This document shows positions 51,077 to 60,177 of a stretch of 64,000 nucleotides of DNA, piece by piece. A program made the translations under genes and the position numbers. Each line of letters begins with the position of its first letter. Within the stretch, counting starts at the first letter, position 1. The stretch is taken from assembly GCF_014855495.1 (NCBI RefSeq), contig NZ_JACYFJ010000003.1, positions 186,001 through 250,000 of the forward strand, read 5' to 3'. This DNA is from Euzebyella saccharophila. Its GTDB lineage: Bacteria; Bacteroidota; Bacteroidia; Flavobacteriales; Flavobacteriaceae. The notes below the pieces were generated by a model. The model did not search any database. It was not told where the DNA came from and worked only from the letters and a program-made list of their open reading frames with translations.

Positions 51077-51802
51077 CTAATTTTTGTTTTTCTTTTTAGT
51101 ATTACTTCGTCTTTTGATTTTTATGACCGAAGGCGATGATACGTACCACAATAAAAACCCGCTCAAAACGGTTATTAGCCCTAAAAGCGAAAAGCCTCTA
51201 AGGACTATGGTATTAAAATCGTCCCTTCCCTGATAATCCATCGTATGGGTCATCCAAAGAAAATCGAACCAACGCCAATCGTGATGACGCAATGTTTGGA
51301 ACGAACCATCTTTGACGGACACATAGGCTTTTATATTTTCGGGTGTTTCATAAGATATGGCAAATGCTGGAAGGGGTCTGCCTCGATATTCGCTATGACT
51401 CCCCACTTCCTCGATTCGTTCTATGCTTTTCACTTTCAGTTCGGGCAGCATATTTCTCCTCGCCACCTGAAGGGCGTCCTGTTCGGATATTTCAGCTTTT
51501 AAGTCACCTGTTTCTGCATTGACTAATTGACTTTGATTAATCCAATAATAAGGCTCTCCTGCTATTTCTCTTAATTCCAAAGAAGCTATGACATTGTCCT
51601 TGATATTTGTTGGACTAATCAAATCCGTATAAACAGCTTTTTCAACAGCTTCCTGTCGAAATTGGTCGCCGTGTATCTCATCGATATCCGTCCAACTGAA
51701 ATACATGCCGCTGATGGTCCACATCAGGAACTGTATACCTAAGAAGATACCCAAGTAGCGGTGTGCTTTTCTAATCCATTTCGCTGTTTTTCTGTTGACC
51801 AT
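51077..51802 (-). CDS. PepSY-domain inner-membrane protein
   Basis: 241 residues with TM helices near both ends (YLGIFLGIQFLMWTISGMYF and FSLLGLITVLSGFLLWYVS). The middle carries PepSY-like segments. Proteins of this type occur with iron and copper oxidase genes and can hold or reduce metals in the periplasm. It stands between cusB and the permease, all leftward. Confidence 0.85.
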   Translation of the reverse strand: MVNRKTAKWIRKAHRYLGIFLGIQFLMWTISGMYFSWTDIDEIHGDQFRQEAVEKAVYTDLISPTNIKDNVIASLELREIAGEPYYWINQSQLVNAETGDLKAEISEQDALQVARRNMLPELKVKSIERIEEVGSHSEYRGRPLPAFAISYETPENIKAYVSVKDGSFQTLRHHDWRWFDFLWMTHTMDYQGRDDFNTIVLRGFSLLGLITVLSGFLLWYVSSPSVIKIKRRSNTKKKNKN

Positions 51803-51826
51803 TATTTTTTATCCTTTAATTGTCAT

Positions 51827-53059
51827 TTAATTCACGAAAAATTTGACTAGTATTCCACCTGCCAACCATACATAACAGATATGGGCAGCATATTTTAAAA
51901 CACTTTCAAGCACTGGGCTTTTCGGTGCCATTTCGCTCATTGAGTGCTCTACGTCTTTTCTCTTGAAAAAACCTAAGTAAATCAGATATCCTGAAATTGC
52001 GAGGAAAGCTATATTCAAATAGAAGGTATAGTCAATTTTGAAATGCTCTTTGTCCTGGATCTTGACCTGCGATGGGTCCGGTAACATACCCAACAAATCG
52101 AAAGAATAGTGTAAGGCCAAGGATGTTCCGATTAGTGCAGTAAACAGCAGGAACAAAATGAAAAATGACATCTTCCACCCGTAATATTTTGCATTGATTC
52201 GTAGTACCGGAAAGACTACCAAATCACTAAAGATGAAAGCCATGACCCCTGCAAAACTTACGCCCTTGCCAAAAAGTAATGCCGCCAATGGAATGTTTCC
52301 CATTGACCCTATAAAAGTCAGAAATGCAGCGACCGGGCCGACAATGATATGTTCCAATATTTCTAGAAAAGTGAAGTCCGTATTGCCCTGACCACTATTG
52401 ACAAAGAGTGTCTGAAAGAAAGAATCGGGAACGAAGGCCGCTACGATTCCCGCAATGGTAAAGCCAACGGTAACGTCTTTCCATACCATCTGCCATTCCA
52501 TTTTATATTTCTTGCCAACCCTTGCCCAACTATCTTCTTTCTTAATTTGTTTTTGCCAGTCCTTGGAATCATCCATTGCATCGTCATCTTCACCCTCTAA
52601 GTTTTTACGTGCCCTTTCTATAAGTTTTTTAGGATTGATTATTCGGATAAGAATCCAGCAAATGAGGATGAGCAATAGACCGCCTACATATTCCCCAACA
52701 ACAAACTGCCATCCCAAAAAGATGGAAATTATGATTCCCAATTCGATGACCAAGTTGGTCGACGCCAATAGAAAGGTGATGGAAGAAACAAAGCTCGCCC
52801 CCTTTTTAAAAAGGGATTTTGCGCTAGCCAAGGCCGCAAAGCTGCACGAACTGCTTATAAACCCAAAAAAAGTACCCAAAAGCACACTTTTGGATTCGTT
52901 TTTGCCCATCGTTTTTTGCATCCGTTTTTCGGTCACAAAAATCTGTATCATACTACTGATGATGTAACCCAATATGAACGCCCAAAGCGCCATCCAGAAA
53001 AATCCGGTGGTCGTGTAGGCCGCTTCGCCCCATTGTTTTAGAAAATCGCTCATATTCAA
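51827..53059 (-). CDS. Permease of the SO_0444/ArsP type (Cu/Zn efflux)
   Basis: 410 residues with about ten TM helices split by a charged, acidic cytoplasmic loop (residues 140-190). The conserved GFISSSCSFAALA near residue 58 and GSMGNIPLAALLFGKGVSFA in the second half mark the DUF318 permease family, members of which export Cu, Zn or As. Its start overlaps the ion-channel gene by four bases. Confidence 0.85.
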   Translation of the reverse strand: MNMSDFLKQWGEAAYTTTGFFWMALWAFILGYIISSMIQIFVTEKRMQKTMGKNESKSVLLGTFFGFISSSCSFAALASAKSLFKKGASFVSSITFLLASTNLVIELGIIISIFLGWQFVVGEYVGGLLLILICWILIRIINPKKLIERARKNLEGEDDDAMDDSKDWQKQIKKEDSWARVGKKYKMEWQMVWKDVTVGFTIAGIVAAFVPDSFFQTLFVNSGQGNTDFTFLEILEHIIVGPVAAFLTFIGSMGNIPLAALLFGKGVSFAGVMAFIFSDLVVFPVLRINAKYYGWKMSFFILFLLFTALIGTSLALHYSFDLLGMLPDPSQVKIQDKEHFKIDYTFYLNIAFLAISGYLIYLGFFKRKDVEHSMSEMAPKSPVLESVLKYAAHICYVWLAGGILVKFFVN

Positions 53060-53613
53060 TCTTCGTTATTGATTCTTATCTGGTTAATATTCGCAATGCC
53101 AAAGACCAGCACAAAAAACCTTAAAGCAACCTCTAGCATTACCAATGTCTTTGAAAGTATCGATGATGGTACGATATCACCATAACCGACCGATGAAAAC
53201 GTTATCGTACTGAAATAGAGGTATTCCAAAAAAACGGCTAGCTCCATACCATCGATATATTGTTCACTTTTAAAATTAGAGTCATTGAAGTGGTAGAGCG
53301 AGGTAAAATCGATGGCGAAGGATATGATTATAAGACTTATAAGCAATCCGAACAAGACCAAAATATGGCTCAACAAATGGCTTTGCCCGATTATTTTCAT
53401 CAGTTGGTCAAAGGAAAGCCGGACTATGAAAAATGTCTTTATCATCGCGAAAACGAGAATCGACCAGGACAACCAGACATGACCCTTTAGCACTGGAACC
53501 ACCCATAGGCTAATGACGGAAAGACCGGCAATTATAGCCATCGTCACCCAAGCCTTTGAAAAAAGCTGGGTGTAGAAAGCATCCGTATGTTCTAAATCTT
53601 TCGTATCACTCAT
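53056..53613 (-). CDS. Two-TM potassium channel-like protein
   Basis: 185 residues with four hydrophobic segments and one selectivity filter, SSVGYGDIVPSS (about residues 140-152), a variant of TVGYGD. This marks a KcsA-like pore domain. It is co-transcribed with the metal permease, which is unusual and may support charge balance or membrane potential during metal export. Confidence 0.8.
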   Translation of the reverse strand: MSDTKDLEHTDAFYTQLFSKAWVTMAIIAGLSVISLWVVPVLKGHVWLSWSILVFAMIKTFFIVRLSFDQLMKIIGQSHLLSHILVLFGLLISLIIISFAIDFTSLYHFNDSNFKSEQYIDGMELAVFLEYLYFSTITFSSVGYGDIVPSSILSKTLVMLEVALRFFVLVFGIANINQIRINNED

Positions 53614-53664
53614 TTTTTCTTTATATTCCCGGTCATTTCGTTATTAATTCTATTGATCAAAAAT

Positions 53665-54213
53665 CTATTCTTCTTTAAGCAGCGCATCGACTTTCAGGTC
53701 GTGTCGGTCATTTACCTTTATAAATGTAAAGCTTGGACGCTCTAAACCGTAATCGGTAATCAATAGCGACCAGGAAGCGTTCAGTTGTATGCCTTTTTGC
53801 ACGGGATTCAGTTCTAGTGGAACCGTTATTTGTCGGGTGGTTTCCGCCAAGGTAAAATCGCCTTTTGCCTTGACCTTCTGTTTAGACTTCTTATCCAGAT
53901 CAAAATCGCCGACCAGTTTTCCCTCAAAAACGACCTTGGGATTTTTTTGCGCTTTTAGCAACTCGTACATGTGTTCATCACGTTTGTCTTTACCCGTCTT
54001 AATGGATTTTACAGGTACCGTAAAAGCTACTTTTCCAGTTTCAAAATTAATCGTTCCGTGTAACCGGTCAGACTCGCCGGTATAGGAATTAAGTGGCATT
54101 TTTGCCTCGAAGGAAGCATAGCCGTTTTCGGTGCCATACACCTGTGCGATTGAATGGTGAATACCCGTGAATAAGAGTAATATCAACAAATAAAAAATTA
54201 AAGTCTTGTACAT
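53665..54213 (-). CDS. YceI-family periplasmic lipid-binding protein
   Basis: 182 residues with a clean signal peptide ending SIAQ. The beta-sheet YceI fold is visible in LHGTINFETGKVAFTVPV, KAKGDFTLAETTRQITVPL and WSLLITDYGL. Such proteins bind isoprenoid-like molecules and appear with quinone or stress systems. It lies between the channel gene and the glutamate-synthase-like gene, same strand. Confidence 0.9.
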   Translation of the reverse strand: MYKTLIFYLLILLLFTGIHHSIAQVYGTENGYASFEAKMPLNSYTGESDRLHGTINFETGKVAFTVPVKSIKTGKDKRDEHMYELLKAQKNPKVVFEGKLVGDFDLDKKSKQKVKAKGDFTLAETTRQITVPLELNPVQKGIQLNASWSLLITDYGLERPSFTFIKVNDRHDLKVDALLKEE

Positions 54214-54233
54214 AATTATGTTCTTATTAATAA

Positions 54234-55733
54234 TTATTGCAAACTCATGTAAATTTCATCGTAAGTCTTTGTTTCGTTTTCGTTTATTCGTCTAACAATG
54301 TATTTTCTATGTATGCCCGTTCTATTTTCAAGTCCCATTGAACCCAGCAACTCCTTAAAGGCTTCCATTGTATTTTTGTGGTAATTCGCCACTTTGGTCT
54401 TCTTGTCTTCCACAACCAATGACTCTACCCTTGACGGTACCATTGTGGTAATGCCCGTGGGACAGGTGTCAAGATTACATTTTAACGATTGTACACAGCC
54501 CAGGGCTAACATCATTCCCCTTGCACTATAGCAGGCATCTGCTCCAAGTGCGAGCATACGATAGATGTCAAAAGCCGAAATGATTTTCCCTGCTGCCATC
54601 AACTTTATCTCATTACGCAGTTTGTATTTTGCTAAATTGGAATGTGCAAAATATAGAGCCTCCACTATGGGAAGACCTGCCCAATGTAGGGATTCCATAT
54701 GGGCAGCTCCCGAGCCTCCTTCGGCACCGTCAATGGCAATGAAATCGGGATAATTTTGCTTTTCGGCAAAAGTTTGGACCATTCTTTCAAATTCATCCTT
54801 TTGCCCAATACACAGTTTAATGCCTATGGGTTTTCCATTGGAAAGTTTTCTCAATTTTTCAATGAAAAAAATCATTTCATTATCATTTCCAAAGGCAGAG
54901 TGATGTGGTGGCGATAGAATTTCGGTTCCCTTTTCAACATCCCTGAATTTTGCGATTTCCTCTGTGTTTTTCTTTGCAGGTAGTATGGCGCCAAAGCCTG
55001 GTTTGGCTCCTTGGGAAATTTTTATTTCAATCATTTTAACTACCTCGTGCAAGGCAATTTCCTGAAACTTTTCGGGGTTGAAATTACCTTTTTCAGTACG
55101 GCATCCGAAGTAACCGGTTCCGATTTGAAATATGATATCAGCTCCATACTCCTGATGATAGGGCGTAAAACCACCTTCACCCGTATTTTGGGCAAAACCA
55201 GCTATTTCAGCACCACCATTAAATGCCAAGATCGCATTTTTGCTTATTGAGCCGTAGCTCATTCCCGCAAGGTTCAGAATGCTTGCAGAATAGGGCTTGT
55301 CGCATTTGGAACTTCCAATTGTAACCCTTAAATTATCATTAACTTCTTTTACTGGATATGTTGAATGAACGAACCATTCCCGACCGACTTCGTCGTACGG
55401 TATTTGTGTACCAAAGGGTTGACTTTTATCGGCATCCGCCGCACGCTTATATACTATTTCCTTTTGTATCCAGTTAAAGGGCTTTCCTTCCGTCCTGTTA
55501 AGTAAAACAGTTTCTTGGACTACGTGGCGCTGTTTTTCCAGAAAGTTAGTTACTCTTCCAAATAATGGATAGGTACGCCTAATGTTATCTGATTTTTGAA
55601 AATAATCGAATAGTCCTAAAATCAAGAAAGGAGGTAATACCAATGCGAGCCACCACAACAATGGGTACAGAATGATTATGGCTGCTACTGCCAAAACCAA
55701 TATGATGCTCGTAATGATAAATCCTTTTCTCAT
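54234..55733 (-). CDS. FMN-binding glutamate synthase-like protein (GltB2 type)
   Basis: 499 residues with two N-terminal TM helices (residues 1-45) and a glutamate-synthase alpha-like barrel. GEGGFTPYH, GAKPGFGAILPAKK and AIDGAEGGSGAAHMESLHWA line the FMN site. GCVQSLKCNLDTC is the C-x5-C-x4-C 3Fe-4S motif. No glutaminase domain is present. The redox partner is unknown. Such proteins are often close to periplasmic copper genes in Flavobacteria; whether the link is functional is open. Confidence 0.85.
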   Translation of the reverse strand: MRKGFIITSIILVLAVAAIIILYPLLWWLALVLPPFLILGLFDYFQKSDNIRRTYPLFGRVTNFLEKQRHVVQETVLLNRTEGKPFNWIQKEIVYKRAADADKSQPFGTQIPYDEVGREWFVHSTYPVKEVNDNLRVTIGSSKCDKPYSASILNLAGMSYGSISKNAILAFNGGAEIAGFAQNTGEGGFTPYHQEYGADIIFQIGTGYFGCRTEKGNFNPEKFQEIALHEVVKMIEIKISQGAKPGFGAILPAKKNTEEIAKFRDVEKGTEILSPPHHSAFGNDNEMIFFIEKLRKLSNGKPIGIKLCIGQKDEFERMVQTFAEKQNYPDFIAIDGAEGGSGAAHMESLHWAGLPIVEALYFAHSNLAKYKLRNEIKLMAAGKIISAFDIYRMLALGADACYSARGMMLALGCVQSLKCNLDTCPTGITTMVPSRVESLVVEDKKTKVANYHKNTMEAFKELLGSMGLENRTGIHRKYIVRRINENETKTYDEIYMSLQ

Positions 55734-55742
55734 TATCGTTGT

Positions 55743-56390
55743 TTAATGTGAGTGCCCATCACTTTCATCGTGACCTTCTTCACTTTCGGTTTCGATATAA
55801 TTTCCTTGTGGGCCAACTCCTTCTATATATACCAACTGCGAACCATAGTGTCCTGCCTCGGATACCGAATAGGCCGAAAAGGCCATAACTACAAAAACTG
55901 CTATTTCGAAACCACGTTTTAGTTTGGCCCAAAACAGGCTTACTATCTTCAGAATAGCTGCAAGAGCACTCGACCAAAGTGTCCAGTCGGCATATTTATC
56001 GTGTTGTTCCAGTACGCTTTTTGCCATTTCGGTAAGGCCTTCTGTGTGTGGATGTACAAACGTTCCGGCAACATACGCACCAATAAACCCAGAGCCTACC
56101 ATTAAGAGGATGACCCAATCCATTGTCCGGTTCAAGGTAAACAGCTGTATCAGTTGTAAGACCACCGCTAACAGCAATAGTACAATAGGAAAATGTACGA
56201 CCATAGGGTGCAGGTTGGGGAACGCATCAAAATCTGCTTTTACGGAATCTGACTGTGCAACCGAAGTTGAACTAGCTGATAATTCCATCTCATTGGGGTT
56301 ATTTGGTTTTTCACTCAAGGCAAGGGAATTTGTCAAACTACCCAAAAAGGCAAAAATCAAAATGGCTGAAAAAAAATTTTTTGTTTTCAT
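55743..56390 (-). CDS. DUF2231 membrane protein
   Basis: 215 residues. A signal peptide is followed by a DUF2231-like region with four TM helices and the conserved FPNLHPMVVHFPIVLLLLA. The His-rich tail (HDESDGHSH) at the C-terminus can bind metal. The gene starts close to the small 45-residue protein and has the same direction as the copper block. Confidence 0.85.
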   Translation of the reverse strand: MKTKNFFSAILIFAFLGSLTNSLALSEKPNNPNEMELSASSTSVAQSDSVKADFDAFPNLHPMVVHFPIVLLLLAVVLQLIQLFTLNRTMDWVILLMVGSGFIGAYVAGTFVHPHTEGLTEMAKSVLEQHDKYADWTLWSSALAAILKIVSLFWAKLKRGFEIAVFVVMAFSAYSVSEAGHYGSQLVYIEGVGPQGNYIETESEEGHDESDGHSH

Positions 56391-56406
56391 CTCTTACGGT
56401 TTTTAA

Positions 56407-56544
56407 TTAGTCCCCAATTAGTTGCACTACCAAAGCCCCAAGAACTATAATGATTATGATAGCGTACACGATATAATTGAACCACTTTTTAAGTAGATAT
56501 TTATCTTGCGCCTCGCTTTTACCCGTATTGCAACAATCTTTCAT
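56407..56544 (-). CDS. Small membrane protein with CC motif
   Basis: 45 residues from the ATG at 56544. MKDCCNTGKSEAQDKYLLKK is followed by a hydrophobic helix IVYAIIIIIVLGALVVQLIG. The neighbouring cysteines C4 and C5 suggest a membrane-anchored metal or redox site. It is found only by translating the gap between DUF2231 and the 177-residue membrane protein. Confidence 0.55.
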   Translation of the reverse strand: MKDCCNTGKSEAQDKYLLKKWFNYIVYAIIIIIVLGALVVQLIGD

Positions 56545-56723
56545 TTTATTTCTAGTTGTGCCTGTTGAGGGAAGGGCGGGGGAACAGACATCATCAAAAA
56601 CACCAATCAGTCTACCCTTCCCGAAACAGGACTTTACCCTTTAATATCTTTGTCCGATCGGAAATGGAAACATGGGATGACAGTACATCGCAAAGACGTT
56701 CCAAGCCCGCCCGGAGCTATATC

Positions 56724-57257
56724 TTACCAAACTTTTTCCTTTATAAACTTCTTGCAAATCAAAAAAATCAGCCATGGCAATATTGTAAACTGAAGTACGG
56801 GAGACAGGCCCACTTCTACCATTGGCAATCGCGGCATGGCATCGGCATAGGCCCAATCGCCCCTGGCGGTATGCCATACCTCTGCTAGAATAGCCCCAAA
56901 AAATCCGACAAGGACCAAAAGCAATATTCTTTTCAACCCCCAATTTTGCATCCAATACACATCTTTATAAATCAGTCCGAAAGCAAAAAGCAGTATAAAT
57001 ACCATTAACATATCCGCAATGGATGCCAAGGCGCAAAAGGAAATATGTTTCAAATCGTATTCAAACCCTTCGTACAGTGGGCCCTGAGCTAGCTCCCATA
57101 CAAAATTCAATGCAAAAGAAGTTACTGCCACTGCCATCACAAAACTCTTATATTCCCCTACGTCTTTTACCCGTCTCGTAAAATACAAATAGCCCAAAAT
57201 GACCAAAGTCAACGCTATGGTGGGTACAACGAAAATGTCGAGGGTTAATTCTTCCAT
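56724..57257 (-). CDS. Hypothetical five-TM protein
   Basis: 177 residues, about five TM helices. ALNFVWELAQGPLYEGFEYDL and EVWHTARGDWAYADAMP are distinctive polar sections that look like conserved sites inside the membrane. No family was recognised with certainty. It is in line with the copper genes and may be an enzyme or transporter linked to them. Confidence 0.65.
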   Translation of the reverse strand: MEELTLDIFVVPTIALTLVILGYLYFTRRVKDVGEYKSFVMAVAVTSFALNFVWELAQGPLYEGFEYDLKHISFCALASIADMLMVFILLFAFGLIYKDVYWMQNWGLKRILLLVLVGFFGAILAEVWHTARGDWAYADAMPRLPMVEVGLSPVLQFTILPWLIFLICKKFIKEKVW

Positions 57258-57398
57258 TTATTTTCTACTTAGATTTATTTTTTAAGACCACTAAATTGGC
57301 GTTCAATTCTTTGGCCAATACCAACCGGATATTACCTGAAAGGGAAGGGGCTAACCAACTAACCAAACTAAATAGCCCCTTCCCATAACAGGCTCTCA

Positions 57399-57917
57399 TT
57401 ATTCGATTACTTCCACCACTTTTCCGCAACTGAGCATTTGGGCACCGTAATAGGGATTACGGATGTCCTCAATTGATGACAACCAATAGGCGCCTCCATT
57501 CAAGGCCATAGGACAAAAGTCCTTATACAATTTACCCGATGTTATTTTTCCTCTTAAAAGAGCTTCCATTTCAGTACTTAATTCTGAAAATGCTTTTCGC
57601 TGTACCTTTAAGTTATCCGTATCGGCTATCTTTTGTGAGGCCGATAAAGCGGCATCGGCACCTTCAACTTTACCAAGTGCTTCGCTCAACATCTCCGCAC
57701 CCTTTTGGGCATCTCCCGGATTTGAACCGACCAAATCATTTTTGATGTGTTCGTAATGTTCGTAGACATTGGCCACATTTTCATTGCTGAACTCAATAGG
57801 CGTTTGCTTCATTTCCATTTTGCTATGGTCATGGTTCAACTTTATCTTTTCCTGTGCGTAAGAAAAAGTGAGGGTCAGTAACAGTAGGGCTGAAACCCCG
57901 TTTTTCAAATTCTTCAT
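57399..57917 (-). CDS. DUF3347 periplasmic protein (copy 2)
   Basis: 172 residues from the ATG at 57917, which follows an AAAAAGG sequence at good spacing; TTG or ATG codons a few residues upstream are alternatives. A signal peptide ends at FSYAQ. The mature part is His/Met-rich near its start (NHDHSKMEMK) and holds the DUF3347 motifs DFCPMALNGGAYWLSS and NPYYGAQMLSCGKV. The CPM and CG positions are conserved in all three copies in the window and likely bind Cu(I). Confidence 0.88.
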   Translation of the reverse strand: MKNLKNGVSALLLLTLTFSYAQEKIKLNHDHSKMEMKQTPIEFSNENVANVYEHYEHIKNDLVGSNPGDAQKGAEMLSEALGKVEGADAALSASQKIADTDNLKVQRKAFSELSTEMEALLRGKITSGKLYKDFCPMALNGGAYWLSSIEDIRNPYYGAQMLSCGKVVEVIE

Positions 57918-57941
57918 TGTCATCCTTTTTAAATTATTCAA

Positions 57942-58394
57942 TTATAGACTGTCCTTTAATTTTGATACCCAATCCAAAACGATTTTCTTTTCGGTGTCCG
58001 AAAGTCTTGCATCCCTGTGGATGAGCGTGTACGATGGAAGGGGCATTTCATCATCCTCGATTTGACTTATAATTGATTTTAACTTGCTATTCTTTCTTCG
58101 TGATGAATAGGAATCCCATTCATTAAAATTCAATTCTTCCTTGCCATGCTCCACATGGTCTTCCAAGTACCACGCAACCGGTTGTACCTTGTTGTACCAA
58201 GGATAGTCGGTATTGTTGCTATGGCAGTCATAACAGGAGGTTTTGATGACGCTCTCGATATTTTTTGGCACCTCGTTAACGACCATAAAATCCGTTTTGG
58301 GTATCAAATCGCTTTGATTGCGTTCGGTGGGCATAAACTGGATGCCCACCAACGCAACCAGCAAAATCCATCCTGTGACCTTTACCGCCTTCAC
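57942..58394 (-). CDS. Haem-binding domain protein (cytochrome-like)
   Basis: 150 residues with an N-terminal TM/signal helix and one covalent haem motif CYDCHS near residue 55, followed by NTDYPWYNKVQPVAWYLEDH. This matches the haem-binding domain family PF14376. It directly abuts the following DUF3347 gene and begins one base after the stop of the other DUF3347 gene. It may carry electrons for copper oxidation or reduction in the periplasm. Confidence 0.87.
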   Translation of the reverse strand: MKAVKVTGWILLVALVGIQFMPTERNQSDLIPKTDFMVVNEVPKNIESVIKTSCYDCHSNNTDYPWYNKVQPVAWYLEDHVEHGKEELNFNEWDSYSSRRKNSKLKSIISQIEDDEMPLPSYTLIHRDARLSDTEKKIVLDWVSKLKDSL

Positions 58395-59024
58395 TTAATT
58401 GATCTGCTTTTGTACACTACCGCAGGTCATCATTTTACTGCCGTAATAAGGATTCTTAATTTCTTCAGTGGCACTTAACCATTGTGCTCCCTTATTATCG
58501 TTGTACATAGGACAATAGGCTTGGTAAAGTGTTCTTTCCGAACCTGCTATGGCCAAAAGGTCAATGACATCTTTGCTCAATATATCAAAGTGCTCACGTT
58601 GATGCCCGATGTCGCTTTTGGCGATATGTTCCGCATGTTCTGTGGCATCTTCAATAATGTCTGTTAACTCGGCCCGTTGTTCGTCTGAAAATTTGCTCGT
58701 GTCAAAATCCTCAAGACTACCTTCCAGCTTTTCCCCTGCTGTTGCTGCACCGTCTTTGTCATCTGATACAAGGGCGTTTTTGAGCGTTAGATAATCCGCG
58801 ACGACTTCTGATGACATCATGGCCATTCCGCCCTGGTTCATATTATCTTGCTCCATTTGCGAATGGTCTTCCATGGTACCGTCCATGTGGCCGCTGTCAT
58901 CCATTTGTTCGGTATTGTGGCCTTCTTGGTTTTCTTGCTCCTTATTCTTGTCTTTACAAGATGTGGCCATTAGGGCTATGATTGCCATGGCCAAAATTCC
59001 AGTTGCTACATTTGTTCTTTTCAT
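58395..59024 (-). CDS. DUF3347 lipoprotein (copy 3)
   Basis: 209 residues. A lipoprotein signal with the lipobox ATSC is followed by a His/Met/Asp-rich stretch (MDDSGHMDGTMEDHSQMEQD). The DUF3347 core then has QAYCPMYNDNKGAQWLS and NPYYGSKMMTCGSV. The extra acidic/Met segment would add copper-binding capacity. It lies at the head of the haem-DUF3347 pair. Confidence 0.88.
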   Translation of the reverse strand: MKRTNVATGILAMAIIALMATSCKDKNKEQENQEGHNTEQMDDSGHMDGTMEDHSQMEQDNMNQGGMAMMSSEVVADYLTLKNALVSDDKDGAATAGEKLEGSLEDFDTSKFSDEQRAELTDIIEDATEHAEHIAKSDIGHQREHFDILSKDVIDLLAIAGSERTLYQAYCPMYNDNKGAQWLSATEEIKNPYYGSKMMTCGSVQKQIN

Positions 59025-59046
59025 TTGTGATTTGATTTAAGATTTA

Positions 59047-59517
59047 TTACAGTTTAAAATTTGTTCGTCCAATATTGTCAAGGACCTTCTTTAGATTTCC
59101 CTTCGTTTTTTTTGCTATTTCTTCGACATCCTTTTTAAGGGAAGAAGACCAGGTAACCGAAGTATCCTCCATTGAAACCTCTACCACCGATTCATCCTCT
59201 AACTCTTTAATGGTCACATTACAGGGAAACAAGATGCCCATTTGAATATCGTTGGCAATCAGGTCAGCGGCGGTATCTTGGTCACAGACCAAGAGAATAA
59301 GATGCTTGGGCATATCTTTCATTTTTGCGCCCAAATATTCCTTGACATCGAACTCGGACACGATATCAAGGCCCAACCTATCAAGTTGATTCTTCACATT
59401 TTTGACCGCTTCCCCAAAAGTGAGGTTATATCTTTCTGTGACACAATAGCGGGTATTCATGCTCTCGCTATAATCTTGAGTGGGAATTTCCTTTGTTTTG
59501 TCTTTGCCATTTTCCAT
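59047..59517 (-). CDS. DUF302 protein (copy 1)
   Basis: 156 residues without a clear signal peptide. The DUF302 core spans about residues 30-110 (FDVKEYLGAKMKDMPKHLIL and NDIQMGILFPCNVTI). DUF302 proteins bind small molecules or metal-linked ligands in several stress loci. A second copy follows upstream on the same strand. Confidence 0.82.
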   Translation of the reverse strand: MENGKDKTKEIPTQDYSESMNTRYCVTERYNLTFGEAVKNVKNQLDRLGLDIVSEFDVKEYLGAKMKDMPKHLILLVCDQDTAADLIANDIQMGILFPCNVTIKELEDESVVEVSMEDTSVTWSSSLKKDVEEIAKKTKGNLKKVLDNIGRTNFKL

Positions 59518-59527
59518 CCTCTCGTTT

Positions 59528-59917
59528 TTAAAGTTTTTCGATCACATGCTCAAGCTTGGAAGTTATCTCATCGGCCACCTCGTTCAATTTTTCGTTTTCT
59601 ACCGCTTGCATCGAGGCCATCGGGTTTACTGCGGCAACTTCTACCGTACCTTCCTCGATTTCCTGCACGATTACGTTACATGGCAGCATAGTGCCTATCT
59701 TATCTTCGGCTTCCAATGCCTTATGTGCATAAGGAGGGTTACAGGCACCCAGAATTTTATATTTTTTGAAATCGACGTCCAATTTCTTTTTCAAGGTCTC
59801 CTTCACATCGATTTCGGTCAGAATACCAAAACCTTCGTTTTTTAGTTCCTCGGTAACCTTTTCGATTACTTTGTCAAAGTCTTCGTTCAGCGTTTTATTG
59901 AAATAATACTTCATCAT
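59528..59917 (-). CDS. DUF302 protein (copy 2)
   Basis: 129 residues from the ATG pair at 59917 and 59914. An earlier frame reaching 59962 overlaps the SHOCT gene and is unlikely. The DUF302 core has GTMLPCNVIVQEI and ILTEIDVKETLKKK, clearly related to the copy at 59047. The repeated pair suggests either different ligands or gene duplication within the island. Confidence 0.83.
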   Translation of the reverse strand: MMKYYFNKTLNEDFDKVIEKVTEELKNEGFGILTEIDVKETLKKKLDVDFKKYKILGACNPPYAHKALEAEDKIGTMLPCNVIVQEIEEGTVEVAAVNPMASMQAVENEKLNEVADEITSKLEHVIEKL

Positions 59918-59918
59918 T

Positions 59919-60110
59919 TTAGTTTTTAGAGTTAATCGTTCGTTTTTGTTCTTCGTATTCATCTTTTGATATTTCGCCCTTTGCGAAACGGTTGTCTAGG
60001 ATATCCATAGGATTTTCCTTGTTTTTAGAGCTTCGCGGACTTCCTCCTCTGAAAAGGAATATGGCCAATATCAAAATAATCGGTATCAGTATCCACCACC
60101 ACATCATCAT
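59919..60110 (-). CDS. SHOCT-domain small membrane protein
   Basis: 63 residues. A Trp-rich TM helix (WWWILIPIILILAIFLF) leads to a short basic linker and a C-terminal SHOCT motif (DNRFAKGEISKDEYEEQ). SHOCT modules act as oligomerisation or membrane-associated tails. It is two bases upstream of the DUF302 start and is probably co-translated with it. Confidence 0.87.
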   Translation of the reverse strand: MMMWWWILIPIILILAIFLFRGGSPRSSKNKENPMDILDNRFAKGEISKDEYEEQKRTINSKN

Positions 60111-60177
60111 AACTATATCTTTTTAATTGTTAAATAAATTATTCTCATTGCCTATGAAGTTCTTGGATTTACTACCC

